Source: Lachnospiraceae bacterium UBA4338
Lineage (GTDB): Bacteria; Bacillota; Clostridia; Lachnospirales; Lachnospiraceae
DNA: 64,000 bases
Reading direction: 5' to 3'
Assembly: GCA_002393735.1 (NCBI GenBank)
Contig: DGTK01000002.1
Coordinates: 10,906-74,905 of the forward strand
In this document: one piece after another, positions 52,853 through 62,159 of the stretch
How the letters are laid out: each line of letters opens with the position of its first letter
Position numbering within the stretch: the first letter of the stretch is position 1
Notes under the pieces: model-generated
Told to the model about the DNA's origin: nothing
What the model saw: only the letters and a program-made list of their open reading frames with translations
The model's database searches: none
Position numbers and translations under genes: made by a program

Positions 52853-55474
52853 TTACTGGCCTGCGGCTCTTGCTGCCATTTCAGCCATCTGCTGGTTAAG
52901 AATATCCTGATAATTAGGTTTTAAGAAGAAGTCAACGTTGTGAGGACACATACGTGTTCCACCTGTTCTGACTACTGTTCCATCCGGATTAACATATGAG
53001 GAACCTGAACGAAGTGACTCATCCTGAGTAGGACTGAGTTCCACTGTTCCTTCTGCCTTGAATGGGCAGTTCTCACATGCCGGAAGTCCTGAATATGTAC
53101 AAACCATACCCTGATAATGAACATCACAGTTCTCAGTTGGTACAGTACCTACTGCAAAATACTCGGTCTTAAGACATGCATCACAAAGTCCAGGAATTGG
53201 CAGTTTACCAGATCTTGAACATATTGTGGCAGTCGTAATACCGTTAGGCATTGGGAAGGACTGGTTAGGAAGATCCTCATGGATACGGCTCATAACCGCT
53301 CTCCAGAGTTTCTTGGAAAGTCCCTTCTCATCTGATGATGAAAGTTTCGCATTATTATCAATACCTGTCCAAACTGTAGCTGTATAGTATGGTGTATATC
53401 CTGCAAACCATACATCGTTATAATCTGATGTAGTACCTGTCTTACCTGCGATAGCCATATTACCGAAGTTAACAGCTGAACCTGTACCCTTGGTAACAAC
53501 GTCTACCATGGCATCTGTAAGAAGGAATGCTGTAGTCTCTTTAAGAACTCTCTCGCCTTCACGATTGGTATAATCAATAAGCACGTTACCATCATTATCA
53601 AGAATTCTTGTATAAAGTGTAGGCTTAAGATATACGCCGCCATTGGCAATACAAGCATAAGCACCGTTAAGTTCCATATTTGTTACACCGTAAGTGATAC
53701 CACCAAGAGCTAAAGGCTGCTGGATATCAGTCATTACGGAACCGTCTTTCATAACCTCTCTGTCAACAAGTGTTGTGAATCCAAGCTTAAGCAGGTAATC
53801 ATAACCAAGCTGAGGAGTAATCTGTGTAAGTGTCTTAACTGCAACGATATTAAGAGATTCCTGAATACCATATCTGAGTGAACAGATTCCCTTGTAACCT
53901 GAACTGTACCAGTTGGATACCGGCTTACCGTTATTATATCTAAATGGTGCATCCACCTGAACTGATGCAAGTGTAAGTCCTGCTGAATCAAGGGCAGGCG
54001 CATATGTGGATACAACCTTGAATGTTGAACCCGGCTGCCTCTTGGTATTTGATGCTCTGTTAAGAGTACGTGACGCTGTCTTAGGGCCACGGCCACCAAC
54101 CATCGCAACCACATAACCTGTTGACTGATCCTCAACTGTAATTGAAACCTGAGGCTGAATTACAAGTGATATGGACTCTGCTCTAACTTCATCGCCCTCT
54201 TCCATTGTTGCTTCCTTATAGGCTTCAATCGCCTCATAAGCTGCTTCCTCGGAAGAATATAATAAATCAAAACTAGGATTACCATTCTCCTGATAGTAAG
54301 TCTTAAACATTTCCTTACTGATATTCACCAGTTCTCCATCCGCTTTTTCAATTGTCAAAGCATAGTTAAGATAATATTTCGGATTGGCAGGATAATTCTC
54401 TTCATTTGAGAATACCTCATCACAGATACCCTGAATCTGAGGATCCTGAGTTGTATATATCTTAAGACCACCGCTGTATAAAAGACCATAAGCCTGAGTT
54501 GAACTGTAACCACACTCAGTCTGTAAATCTTCTACAACCTGCTCAATAAGTTCATCAACAAAATATGAGTTAACTGTATCAGTTTCAATTACTTCATTGG
54601 CATCAAGAATTCTGGAATAAACATCATCTGCCATTGCAGCGTCATGCTCTTCCTGAGTAATGAAACCAAGTTCAAGCATCTTGTTGAGACATTTCTCTCT
54701 TCTTTTTGCATTATCTTCAGGATGCGAAATCGGATTATACTTATAAGGATTCTGTGTAATACTTGCAATAACTGCGCACTCAGATAAAGTCAGCTGATAT
54801 ACAGGCTTATTAAAATAACGCATTGACGCAGTCTGTACACCTAAAGTATTCTGACCTAAGTTAATTGTATTCATGTATAATTCCAAGATTTCTTCCTTAC
54901 TGAGTTCCTTCTCAAGCTGAAGCGCAAGGTACTGTTCCTGAACTTTTCTCTTAATCTGAGCCATTGTATTTGACTCATTAACCCAGTCCTCAAAAACGTT
55001 ATTCTTAAGAAGCTGCTGTGTAATTGTTGAAGCACCCTCTTTTCTTGAAAAACCGGAACTTACTGTAGCATAACCTGCTCTGATAATACCCTTGATATCA
55101 ACACCGTTATGCTCATAGAATCTTTCATCCTCGATTGCAACAAAAGCATCGGCCAGATCCTGTGGAATCTTATCCATTGTAACGTAGCTTCTGTTAGAAT
55201 TCTCTGCCACAAGTTTTGTAATCTCATGACCTTCACTGTCGTAAACGGTTGTAGCATAACCTTCAGGCACAACGTCGAGTGTTGTAATATCCGGAGCCGA
55301 ACTAAGAATACCGTTAAAAGCCCCGACGCCCATGGATATTCCCAAAGTGCCGAAAGCTATGATTACAATAAGCACCACCTTAAGCAGTGTTACCTTAATC
55401 ATCTTGGTAAACTTAATCTTCTTGGAATTAAGTATCTGTTGTTTTTTCCTTACACCTTTTCTGGTATAATTCAT
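52853..55474 (-). CDS. Class A penicillin-binding protein (PBP1A-type)
   Basis: 873 residues. One N-terminal membrane helix (about 25-50) is followed by a glycosyltransferase domain with AIEDERFYEHNGVDIKGI (catalytic Glu) and ASTITQQLLKN. The transpeptidase has QPGSTFKVVS (SxxK serine), the SLN-type motif ESLNIVAVK, and GKTGTTSDYNDVWFAGYTP (KTG). A C-terminal cysteine-rich tail (CSRSGKLPIPGLCDACL, CDVHYQGMVC) is a known feature of some Firmicute PBPs. It polymerises and crosslinks peptidoglycan. The SH3-domain gene lies just upstream. Confidence 0.95.
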   Translation of the reverse strand: MNYTRKGVRKKQQILNSKKIKFTKMIKVTLLKVVLIVIIAFGTLGISMGVGAFNGILSSAPDITTLDVVPEGYATTVYDSEGHEITKLVAENSNRSYVTMDKIPQDLADAFVAIEDERFYEHNGVDIKGIIRAGYATVSSGFSRKEGASTITQQLLKNNVFEDWVNESNTMAQIKRKVQEQYLALQLEKELSKEEILELYMNTINLGQNTLGVQTASMRYFNKPVYQLTLSECAVIASITQNPYKYNPISHPEDNAKRREKCLNKMLELGFITQEEHDAAMADDVYSRILDANEVIETDTVNSYFVDELIEQVVEDLQTECGYSSTQAYGLLYSGGLKIYTTQDPQIQGICDEVFSNEENYPANPKYYLNYALTIEKADGELVNISKEMFKTYYQENGNPSFDLLYSSEEAAYEAIEAYKEATMEEGDEVRAESISLVIQPQVSITVEDQSTGYVVAMVGGRGPKTASRTLNRASNTKRQPGSTFKVVSTYAPALDSAGLTLASVQVDAPFRYNNGKPVSNWYSSGYKGICSLRYGIQESLNIVAVKTLTQITPQLGYDYLLKLGFTTLVDREVMKDGSVMTDIQQPLALGGITYGVTNMELNGAYACIANGGVYLKPTLYTRILDNDGNVLIDYTNREGERVLKETTAFLLTDAMVDVVTKGTGSAVNFGNMAIAGKTGTTSDYNDVWFAGYTPYYTATVWTGIDNNAKLSSSDEKGLSKKLWRAVMSRIHEDLPNQSFPMPNGITTATICSRSGKLPIPGLCDACLKTEYFAVGTVPTENCDVHYQGMVCTYSGLPACENCPFKAEGTVELSPTQDESLRSGSSYVNPDGTVVRTGGTRMCPHNVDFFLKPNYQDILNQQMAEMAARAAGQ

Positions 55475-55486
55475 TCTCTTTGCCTC

Positions 55487-56104
55487 TTATTCTTCACTCT
55501 GAACTTCAGAATTCTCTTCTTTTTCTTCTTCACTCTTGTTCGGAGTCATATATTCAATATCCTCAGCAAGTCCTGATGTATCTTCACCAACGTAAATCTC
55601 ATACTCGCCTTCAGGATTAAGCATCATATCAGTAATGTCCACATACTGTGAATAAACATATGCTGTCTGACCATAGTAAATGATCTTGGTCCAGGATGCA
55701 GCATCCTCATTATCTCCCTGCTCAGGTGTGGTTTCAGTTTCACCTTCTCCGCCTTCGCCTTCACCTTCCTCTGTTTCAGGATGTGATTCCGGCACCTGTG
55801 CGCCACCATCAGCAAGTTCGAAGTCATTACCCTTATATGCAGAACCAAGTCTTTCGTAATCGGTACCAGGACCTGAACGAACATTGATATTGTCTGCATT
55901 GATAACTGCTCTTTGCACAATTACAACTTCTGGCTCTTCTTCTACCTCTTCTTCAACTACTTCCTCTTCAACTACTTCTTCCTCATCAGGCTCGGCAATA
56001 TCCTCCTCAGTTCTGAAAGCAAGTTTAATGGAAACAATACTTATGGCAATAACCAAAGTTATAATTACGCCTATCATTATGGAATTAAGTGTGCTCTTTT
56101 TCAT
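55487..56104 (-). CDS. Membrane-anchored bacterial SH3-domain protein
   Basis: 205 residues. A short N-terminal membrane anchor (about 10-28) is followed by a very acidic linker of E/V repeats and a bacterial SH3 domain, with VINADNINVRSGPGTDYERLG (read in pieces) and YGQTAYVYSQYVDI. A low-complexity EGEGEGG/TETT insert lies within the SH3 domain between its two halves. Probably a cell-wall-binding surface protein. It is followed 12 bases later by the PBP gene, which suggests joint work at the wall. Confidence 0.8.
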   Translation of the reverse strand: MKKSTLNSIMIGVIITLVIAISIVSIKLAFRTEEDIAEPDEEEVVEEEVVEEEVEEEPEVVIVQRAVINADNINVRSGPGTDYERLGSAYKGNDFELADGGAQVPESHPETEEGEGEGGEGETETTPEQGDNEDAASWTKIIYYGQTAYVYSQYVDITDMMLNPEGEYEIYVGEDTSGLAEDIEYMTPNKSEEEKEENSEVQSEE

Positions 56105-56156
56105 ACACCCATCCTTCTATACACATACTTAGGGAAATTATACCACATTTCGTATA

Positions 56157-56182
56157 TAAATAAAAGAGCCATTGAGGGCTCA
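56157..56182 (-). terminator. Terminator after the GH26 gene
   Basis: GAGCC and GGCTC pair around CTCAAT, followed by TTTTATTT on the minus strand. It lies about 55 bases past the GH26 stop. Confidence 0.75.
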
Positions 56183-56237
56183 AATCTTAAGGCCCCCGCC
56201 GGCTCATTTTGCGTGCATTTGTTTTGTTTATAATCAC

Positions 56238-57173
56238 TTACATCTTTATCGAATAATCACTGTCATACATGGCTTTAAGCGTTTCATTGCTTGAATATTC
56301 TTCAGTAAGGCAGAATTCCTTGGACCAGGTCATGTAATATGCCCATGGCACCCTGCTTTCTTTTAATTTCTTAATATCAGGCACATTTCCAACCTCTGCC
56401 AGGGCTGCAACCTTATTAGAGCCTGTATTAGCCATTAATTCATCATATTCTTTTTTGTAATCTGTAAGGGCTCCTTTATCAATATAAACATCCCTTGATA
56501 TTACATCTAAGTATTCATCTCCCGGGAAGCCTGCCTTAGCCGGAGAATTCCATACCCAGATAAGATTATCAATGTGTTTTACATTCACGTAATAATCAAA
56601 CATCAGCTTATAGAGTTCTCTTCCAACTTCGTCGCCTCTTGCTCCCCACCAGAACCAGTCGCCGTCTGCTTCATGAAACGGTCTCCAGAGTACCGGAATC
56701 TCTTCATCCTGAAATCTCTTAAGGATCAACGCAAGTGCATCCATATCATGATAGAATGCCTTTCTTTCACCACTTCCTTCAATCAAAATTTTAGAAGCAT
56801 CAAAGTCTGTATTCTTCTGATAGAAACTCTTATCTCTTCCACCTATTGGTGAATACCAGTGAAAACAAAGAGCCACTATTCCCTTAGTCTCTTTATACCA
56901 CTGAATCGCAGTATCAACAGTTCCTCTGTTCTCCACAATCTCAGTAAGGCATTCAGGTGTCATGTCATCATAATTAATATTCTGAGAATAACTAAGAAGT
57001 TCAAAACCCCTTAACATTGGCTTATGCCCGGTCACCTTATATATATGTTCCGCTTCTTCCATCGGATTCGTCTGCGTATGCTGCCCGGTAATTATCTGCT
57101 TTCCTGCTACGCTGTACAGATAATCCAGCAGTTCTCTCGCCTCTTTTGTCGCATTTTTATTTACAGTGTTCAT
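56238..57173 (-). CDS. GH26-family glycoside hydrolase (beta-mannanase-like)
   Basis: 311 residues from the ATG at 57173 with GGAGG eight bases upstream. GH26 motifs in order: AGKQIITGQHTQTNP, LCFHWYSPIGG, WRPFHEADGDWFWWGARG with the acid/base Glu, and AALAEVGNVPD with the likely nucleophile Glu. The family hydrolyses beta-1,4-mannans. No signal peptide is visible, so it probably acts inside the cell on imported oligosaccharides. It stands alone, without transport genes nearby. Confidence 0.88.
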   Translation of the reverse strand: MNTVNKNATKEARELLDYLYSVAGKQIITGQHTQTNPMEEAEHIYKVTGHKPMLRGFELLSYSQNINYDDMTPECLTEIVENRGTVDTAIQWYKETKGIVALCFHWYSPIGGRDKSFYQKNTDFDASKILIEGSGERKAFYHDMDALALILKRFQDEEIPVLWRPFHEADGDWFWWGARGDEVGRELYKLMFDYYVNVKHIDNLIWVWNSPAKAGFPGDEYLDVISRDVYIDKGALTDYKKEYDELMANTGSNKVAALAEVGNVPDIKKLKESRVPWAYYMTWSKEFCLTEEYSSNETLKAMYDSDYSIKM

Positions 57174-57201
57174 AATGAGGTCCTCCAGTTTTTCTCCCCT
57201 A

Positions 57202-57234
57202 CATGTTTCCCTCGCCGCAGGCGAGGGGGACATG
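57202..57234. repeat. 33-base palindrome upstream of the GH26 gene
   Basis: CATGTTTCCCTCGCC, GCA, then GGCGAGGGGGACATG pair nearly perfectly. The hairpin lies 29 bases before the GH26 start and just after the previous gene's terminator. It may be an operator or a 5' stabilising hairpin. Confidence 0.75.
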
Positions 57235-57251
57235 CCTATCTGTTTTATTAT

Positions 57252-57284
57252 AAAAAAAAGGACGCCCCCTTTTCAAGAGCGTCC
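57252..57284 (-). terminator. Terminator after the zinc-ribbon gene
   Basis: GGACGC and GCGTCC pair around TCTTGAAAAGGGG, followed by TTTTTTTT on the minus strand, 25 bases past the stop. Confidence 0.88.
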
Positions 57285-57308
57285 TCATCACAACCTTTCG
57301 GTTAATTA

Positions 57309-58598
57309 TTAGTTAGTAACTGAATATGTATGTGTCTGAACATATGGCTCAGTCATATCGCCATACATAAACATGATTTCGAATGTACCATCGATTGTCT
57401 TTGTTCCGTCACCATTGTCGTAAACAGTACCTGAGAACTTAATTCCGTAGATACCATTTCCTTCTTCAGATGTTTCGAATACCTGAGCAGCATACTCGCC
57501 CATTGGATCTTCTTCAGTAACATCTAATGCGAATGAACCATTTGAAGGAATAATGAAACCTTTTGTATATTCTGAATTTCTGAACTCATCATATGTAAGA
57601 ACATCCCATGAATCCCATGCCTGCTCGCCGAAATAGTCACCCATGTTAATGTTGAACCACCAGTCACCATCAGCATATGCATAAGAATCATCATAGTAGA
57701 TGTCAAGTTCACAGTTGCTGTCTGTAACATTTAAGTCATAATCGCCTCTGATACCAGCCTTCTCTGAGTCAGATAAGCTTCTGCCATATAACTCTTCAAG
57801 ATAACTGATAAGTTCATCAGCACCTGAAACAGCAACAAGTTCGCTTGTTCCGTAGTATGAATCTTCAATACTTGCAGCAGTAGCAGATGTATCTACATTA
57901 CCGCTGTTTGAGCTGTTGTAGTCATATTCATAATCATAATTATAATCATAATCATCGTCATAGTTATAGTCATAATCGTAGTCACCATTAAGGTAGTAAT
58001 CAGGATTCTCTAATACTTCATTAACGGTTGCACCTGTTGCAATAATTCCTGATACAAGTGGAATAATAACTACTAAAGAAACAATTGTTCCGATAATAGC
58101 ACCAAGGATTGAAAGAATCAAACCTGTGATAGCCATGCCCTTCTTGCTTGTCTTCTTAGCAAGAGCAACAATTGCAAGAATAAGACCGATTAATCCAAAA
58201 AGACCTGATAATGGACAACAGATAAGTGCCAGAATACCAAATACTAAAGCAGCAATTGCAGGTCCCTTAGCCTTAGCCACAGGTGCTGCCGGCGCTGTAT
58301 AAGCAGCGTTATTGTCATAATACCCATAATTACCCTGCTCATATGTTGGAGCCGGATTAGGATTCGGGTTATATCCATAGTTCGGAGCTGGATTTGGATT
58401 GTAACCGTAATCCTGTGCTGGAGCCGGTGTTGGTTCCGGAGCCGGTGCCGGAGCTGGAGTCGGTTCTGGAGCTGGAGCTGGTGCAGGAGCCGGAGCTGGT
58501 GCAGGAGCTGGAGCTACTTCTGGTTCAACCTTTGTACCACAGTTAGTACAGAAAAGGGAACCATCTGGTATTTCAGTGCCACAACTTTTACAAATCAT
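57309..58598 (-). CDS. Zinc-ribbon membrane protein with low-complexity regions
   Basis: 429 residues. The N-terminal zinc ribbon is CKSCGTEIPDGSLFCTNCG (two CxxC pairs). Then come about 80 residues of Pro/Ala repeats and NPNPAP/YGYN repeats, two membrane segments of the DUF4190 kind (GPAIAALVFGILALICCPLSG and a GAIIGTIVSLVVII segment), and an external part that opens with a run of Asp/Tyr pairs (DYDYDYNYDDDYDYNYD). The last 170 residues are a beta-rich domain with no name. GGGAGG lies eight bases before the ATG. Probably an envelope protein of unknown role. Confidence 0.7.
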   Translation of the reverse strand: MICKSCGTEIPDGSLFCTNCGTKVEPEVAPAPAPAPAPAPAPAPEPTPAPAPAPEPTPAPAQDYGYNPNPAPNYGYNPNPNPAPTYEQGNYGYYDNNAAYTAPAAPVAKAKGPAIAALVFGILALICCPLSGLFGLIGLILAIVALAKKTSKKGMAITGLILSILGAIIGTIVSLVVIIPLVSGIIATGATVNEVLENPDYYLNGDYDYDYNYDDDYDYNYDYEYDYNSSNSGNVDTSATAASIEDSYYGTSELVAVSGADELISYLEELYGRSLSDSEKAGIRGDYDLNVTDSNCELDIYYDDSYAYADGDWWFNINMGDYFGEQAWDSWDVLTYDEFRNSEYTKGFIIPSNGSFALDVTEEDPMGEYAAQVFETSEEGNGIYGIKFSGTVYDNGDGTKTIDGTFEIMFMYGDMTEPYVQTHTYSVTN

Positions 58599-58649
58599 TT
58601 TATATTCCTCCCTTTAACGAATTAAAATGCTAAAATACACGTCTCCTTC

Positions 58650-58678
58650 ATAGTAACATAACAGTACATATATTTCAA
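58650..58678 (-). promoter_or_regulatory. Sigma-A promoter for the zinc-ribbon gene
   Basis: TTGAAA and TACTAT on the minus strand are separated by 17 bases, about 50 bases before the start codon. Confidence 0.65.
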
Positions 58679-58747
58679 ATATAATTTTATAAATATTTAA
58701 TAATCAGCATCCTTTAAAAAATCGAGTAGGGGGGGACCCTCTTCGCA

Positions 58748-58775
58748 CAAAAAAGACCTGCGCTTAACGCAGGTC
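58748..58775 (-). terminator. Terminator after tRNA-Thr
   Basis: GACCTGCG and CGCAGGTC pair around TTAAG, then TTTTTT on the minus strand, 9 bases past the tRNA. Confidence 0.9.
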
Positions 58776-58784
58776 ATAATAAAA

Positions 58785-58857
58785 AGCTGCTAACGGGAAT
58801 CGGACCCGTGACCTCCGCACTACCAATGCGACGCTCTACCTACTGAGCTATAGCAGC
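58785..58857 (-). tRNA. tRNA-Thr(GGT)
   Basis: A 73-base cloverleaf: acceptor GCTGCTA/TAGCAGC, D-stem GCTC/GAGC, anticodon stem TCGCA/TGCGG with loop TTGGTAG (anticodon GGT), T-arm ACGGG/CCCGT with TCCGATT. No CCA is encoded. The anticodon reads threonine codons ACC and ACU. It lies between sigH and the zinc-ribbon gene. Confidence 0.95.
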
Positions 58858-58911
58858 TTGTTTTGTCAACCTTGATATATTAGCATAGGAAGACCTTATT
58901 GTCAAACCATT

Positions 58912-59532
58912 TCAGTCTCTTACCAGAAGAAAGGCGGAGATTTTTTTCTTGGCTCTTTGATAAGCATTATCTGCCGACTTATCGCTGATTCCAAGTATGG
59001 CAGGGATCTCGCTGACATCTGTTTCAGCAACGCGAAGATCCACAACCTTCTTCTCAAGATCCGTAAGATTCTCCTCAATATAATCAGTCAGTTCTTTGTA
59101 TTTCTCGTTATTAAGGGCAATTCTCTCAGGATCCGCCTCATCAGAAGGATGCACCTCCTCGATGCTTAAGCCCGTGTTGCCCTCGCTGTCTGTAGTTGTT
59201 TCAAAAAGTGAAATATAATTCTGAAGAGGAATATTCTTCTTATTACCCGATTTATAAATCCCCGTCAGAATATTTCTCGTAACACACAAATTGGCAAAAG
59301 TCGTAAACTTCGCATTTTTGTCCGGCTTATAATTCACAATTGCCTTATATAAGCCTATCATTCCTTCCTGAATGACATCGTCAGGGTCAAGACTTAAGAC
59401 GGTCATTTTGGAAGAAATCATTCCAACGATTTTTTTATGTTTGCTAAGGAGATAATCCGCAATTTCAGCATCGCCCTCATTATACATTTCAATGAGTTCT
59501 TCATCTGAATAATTATCATACTTTGAATTCAT
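58912..59532 (-). CDS. sigH: RNA polymerase sigma-H factor
   Basis: 206 residues. Region 2 has SLDPDDVIQEGMIGLYKAIVNY and KFTTFANLCVTRNI; region 4 near the end has LTDLEKKVVDLRVAETDVSEIPAILGISDKSADNAYQRAKKKI (read in pieces), with a helix-turn-helix. In Firmicutes this factor drives early sporulation, competence or stationary genes. It is in the conserved rlmB-sigH order. A poly-acidic linker region is usual. Confidence 0.93.
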   Translation of the reverse strand: MNSKYDNYSDEELIEMYNEGDAEIADYLLSKHKKIVGMISSKMTVLSLDPDDVIQEGMIGLYKAIVNYKPDKNAKFTTFANLCVTRNILTGIYKSGNKKNIPLQNYISLFETTTDSEGNTGLSIEEVHPSDEADPERIALNNEKYKELTDYIEENLTDLEKKVVDLRVAETDVSEIPAILGISDKSADNAYQRAKKKISAFLLVRD

Positions 59533-59541
59533 ATTTTTCCC

Positions 59542-60285
59542 CTACTTAAATTCCCTTTGTCTCACAATCTCATACATCAGCACGCCTGCTGCCACTGAAG
59601 CATTGAGAGAATCAATCTGTCCCTTCATCGGGATGCGCGCATTTATATCGCAGTGCTCTTTTACAAGTCTTGATACGCCCTCGCCCTCGCTGCCGATTAC
59701 AAGACCGACAGGTCCTGTGAGATTTGTTTTATACATCACATCGCCGTCCATATCCGCAGATACAAACCAGAGACCTTCCTTCTTAAGTTTATCAATTGTC
59801 TGACTAAGATTTGTAACTCTTGCAACAGGAATGTAATTAAGCGCTCCGGCTGAAGTTCTTGCAACTGTGCTTGTAAGTCCAACTGCCCTGTTCTTCGGAA
59901 TGATTACGCCGTGAGCCCCTGCCTGATGCGCAGTTCTGATAATCGCTCCAAGATTGTGCGGATCTTCGATATTATCAAGTAAAATGATAAAAGGATCCTC
60001 GCATCTTTCCTTCGCAAGCGCCATTATATCCTCAACCTCGCTGTATTCGTAAGCTGCAATATAGGCAATAACGCCCTGATGCTTCTTAGTCTCTGAAAGC
60101 TGGTCGAGTCTTTCCTTACTTACATATTTGATGATGGCATCTCTTTTCTTTGCCTCTCTTTTGATTGTAAGAATCGGGCCGTCCTGACAGCCGTCCTCGA
60201 CGAAGATTTTGTCCACCGGTCTTCCGGACTTAAGCGCCTCAAGCACCACATTTCTTCCTTCGATTATCTCTTCTCTGTATCCCAT
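59542..60285 (-). CDS. rlmB: 23S rRNA (guanosine-2'-O)-methyltransferase
   Basis: 247 residues, SpoU/TrmH family. The N-terminal substrate-binding part (EGRNVVLEALKSG) is followed by the knotted methyltransferase with LLDNIEDPHNLGAIIRTAH, VGLVIGSEGEGVSRLVKEHCD and IPMKGQIDSLNASVAAGVL, the three SPOUT motifs. It modifies the 50S subunit. It starts 4 bases after mrnC, with GAAAGG six bases upstream of the ATG. Confidence 0.95.
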   Translation of the reverse strand: MGYREEIIEGRNVVLEALKSGRPVDKIFVEDGCQDGPILTIKREAKKRDAIIKYVSKERLDQLSETKKHQGVIAYIAAYEYSEVEDIMALAKERCEDPFIILLDNIEDPHNLGAIIRTAHQAGAHGVIIPKNRAVGLTSTVARTSAGALNYIPVARVTNLSQTIDKLKKEGLWFVSADMDGDVMYKTNLTGPVGLVIGSEGEGVSRLVKEHCDINARIPMKGQIDSLNASVAAGVLMYEIVRQREFK

Positions 60286-60288
60286 TTT

Positions 60289-60717
60289 TTACCTTTCTTC
60301 ATCTTCCATGGATAACTTCACAAGTTCCACGATTCTCTCATTCTCGCCCTTAAGATACAAATATCCCAAAAGGGCTTCATATCCGGTGGCGTTATGATAA
60401 TCGCCGATGCCCGCATTCTTGGCTTTGGAATGCACCTTGGTATTCCTGCCCGTTTTAAAAATCTCCATCTCCTCATCGGTAAGAACATCTTTTAATTTCT
60501 TTATATACTGAGCCTGCGCCGTTGCATTAACCATACGACTCTTCTCTTTATGAAGGCTCTCAACCTTTCTTTTTCCGGGAACCACCAGGAGGCTCCTTAT
60601 AACCAGGTCATATACGCAGTCTCCCAGGAAAGCAAGACTAAGGGGCGAATATAGTCTTAAATCCACCCCTTCAAGCTCAAATTCTTTTTTTATGATACTT
60701 AAAAAATCTTCTGACAA
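60289..60717 (-). CDS. mrnC: Mini-ribonuclease III
   Basis: 142 residues from a TTG with AAAGGAG five bases upstream; an upstream GTG at 60744 would overlap cysS and has no site. It has the RNase III catalytic domain without an RNA-binding domain: YSPLSLAFLGDCVYDLVIRSLL, KVHSKAKNAGIGDYHNATGYEALLGYLYL (read in pieces) hold the acidic cluster. In Firmicutes it matures the 3' and 5' ends of 23S rRNA. It lies between cysS and rlmB. Confidence 0.92.
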   Translation of the reverse strand: MSEDFLSIIKKEFELEGVDLRLYSPLSLAFLGDCVYDLVIRSLLVVPGKRKVESLHKEKSRMVNATAQAQYIKKLKDVLTDEEMEIFKTGRNTKVHSKAKNAGIGDYHNATGYEALLGYLYLKGENERIVELVKLSMEDEER

Positions 60718-60728
60718 ATTGTCTCCTT

Positions 60729-62138
60729 TTATGCTCTGCTCCACTTAACGCCTTCTCTTGTATCCTTAAGCACGATACCCATGGCTGTAAGCTTATCTCT
60801 AATCTCATCGGCTTTTGCAAAATCCTTGTTTGCTCTTGCTTCCTGTCTCTTAGCAATAAGAGCCTCAACCTCACTGTCAAGGTCGCCCTTTTCCTGAACC
60901 AAGATAATACCAAGGATATCAGCCATTGTCTCAAGTGCCTGTTTGTAGATTCCAACGATTTCCCTGCCTGAGTTTTCATCAAGGTTTGAGTTGGCGGATT
61001 TTACTAGTTCGAACATTACTGAAATCGCATCTGATGTGTTAAAGTCATCGTCCATTGCCTCTTCATACTTGGCAACATATCCCTTAATTTCTGTATTAAG
61101 GCTGACCTCATCAGCGCTAAGTCCCTTGTCTTCAGCCTTCTCGTAAAGTTCAGCAATTCTTTCATATGCTGTAAGAATTCTCTCTAATGAATTCTTTGCT
61201 GCTGCCATAAGGTCAGCGCTGAAATTAAGCTGTGAACGGTAATGTGCTGAAAGCATTAAGAATCTGAGCACCTGTAAATCGTATTTGGCAGCAATGTCTC
61301 TTACTGTGAAGAAGTTGCCAAGAGACTTGCTCATCTTCTTGTTGTCAATATTAAGGAATGCATTATGCATCCAGTATCTGGCGAAGGTTTTGCCATTTGC
61401 AGCCTCCGACTGTGCTATCTCATTCTCGTGATGAGGGAATACAAGGTCCTCGCCGCCTGCGTGAATATCAATCTCCTCACCAAGATATTTCTTACTCATG
61501 ACTGAGCACTCAATATGCCATCCCGGTCTTCCCTTGCACCATGGTGACTCCCAGTATGGCTCCCCTTCTTTCTTAGGCTTCCATAATACGAAATCAAGCG
61601 GATCTTCCTTCTGATCCTCACCTGTTACCAGGAGTGATCTGTTACCCCCCTGAAGGTCATCAAGATTCTTATGTGATAACTTGCCATATTCCTTAAAAGA
61701 CCTGGTGCGGTAATAAACTGTACCGTCCTCAGCCTTATATGCATAATTCTTATTCATAAGTGTGCCAATCATCTCCAGCATGCCACTGATTTCCTCAGTT
61801 GCCTTCGGATGTGTGGTTGCAGGGCGCACATTAAGAGCCTTCATATCCTTCTTGCATTCCTCGATATAACGCTCTGATATTACAGATGCATCAACGCCCT
61901 CTTCGTTTGCGGCCTTGATGATTTTGTCATCAACATCTGTGAAGTTGGATACGTAATTAACTTCATATCCCTTATATTCCATATAACGACGAACCGTATC
62001 AAAAACGATCATCGGTCTTGCGTTACCAATGTGAATCAAGTTATATACTGTAGGTCCGCATACATACATACGTACCTTGCCTTCCTCAATTGGTACAAAT
62101 TCTTCTTTTGTCTTTGTAAGAGTATTATAAATTCTCAT
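60729..62138 (-). CDS. cysS: Cysteinyl-tRNA synthetase
   Basis: 469 residues from the ATG at 62138; the upstream ATG at 62156 contains the ribosome binding site GGGAGG and is rejected. Class I motifs: YVCGPTVYNLIHIGNARP (HIGH as HIGN), zinc ligands in CGPTVY, WHIECSVMSKKYLG and the His pair in HAGGEDLVFPHHENEIAQ, then KMSKSLGNF (KMSKS). No T-box leader is visible upstream, where an acetyltransferase gene lies directly. Confidence 0.96.
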   Translation of the reverse strand: MRIYNTLTKTKEEFVPIEEGKVRMYVCGPTVYNLIHIGNARPMIVFDTVRRYMEYKGYEVNYVSNFTDVDDKIIKAANEEGVDASVISERYIEECKKDMKALNVRPATTHPKATEEISGMLEMIGTLMNKNYAYKAEDGTVYYRTRSFKEYGKLSHKNLDDLQGGNRSLLVTGEDQKEDPLDFVLWKPKKEGEPYWESPWCKGRPGWHIECSVMSKKYLGEEIDIHAGGEDLVFPHHENEIAQSEAANGKTFARYWMHNAFLNIDNKKMSKSLGNFFTVRDIAAKYDLQVLRFLMLSAHYRSQLNFSADLMAAAKNSLERILTAYERIAELYEKAEDKGLSADEVSLNTEIKGYVAKYEEAMDDDFNTSDAISVMFELVKSANSNLDENSGREIVGIYKQALETMADILGIILVQEKGDLDSEVEALIAKRQEARANKDFAKADEIRDKLTAMGIVLKDTREGVKWSRA

Positions 62139-62159
62139 ATTTTTTAGGCCTCCCATGCC

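Noticed and set aside
55109..55576. A 155-codon plus-strand frame opposite the PBP and SH3 genes
   Set aside because: Both minus-strand genes have clear family motifs there, and the plus frame has none.
58725..58742. A G7 homopolymer tract near the tRNA-Thr terminator
   Set aside because: It lies in a plain spacer and supports no structure or gene beyond what is already explained.
60718..60744. A GTG start for mrnC at 60744
   Set aside because: It overlaps cysS and has no ribosome site, while the TTG at 60717 has AAAGGAG at the right distance.
62139..62159. A T-box leader for cysS
   Set aside because: Only about 20 bases separate cysS from the upstream gene, and no specifier hairpin or T-box motif is visible.
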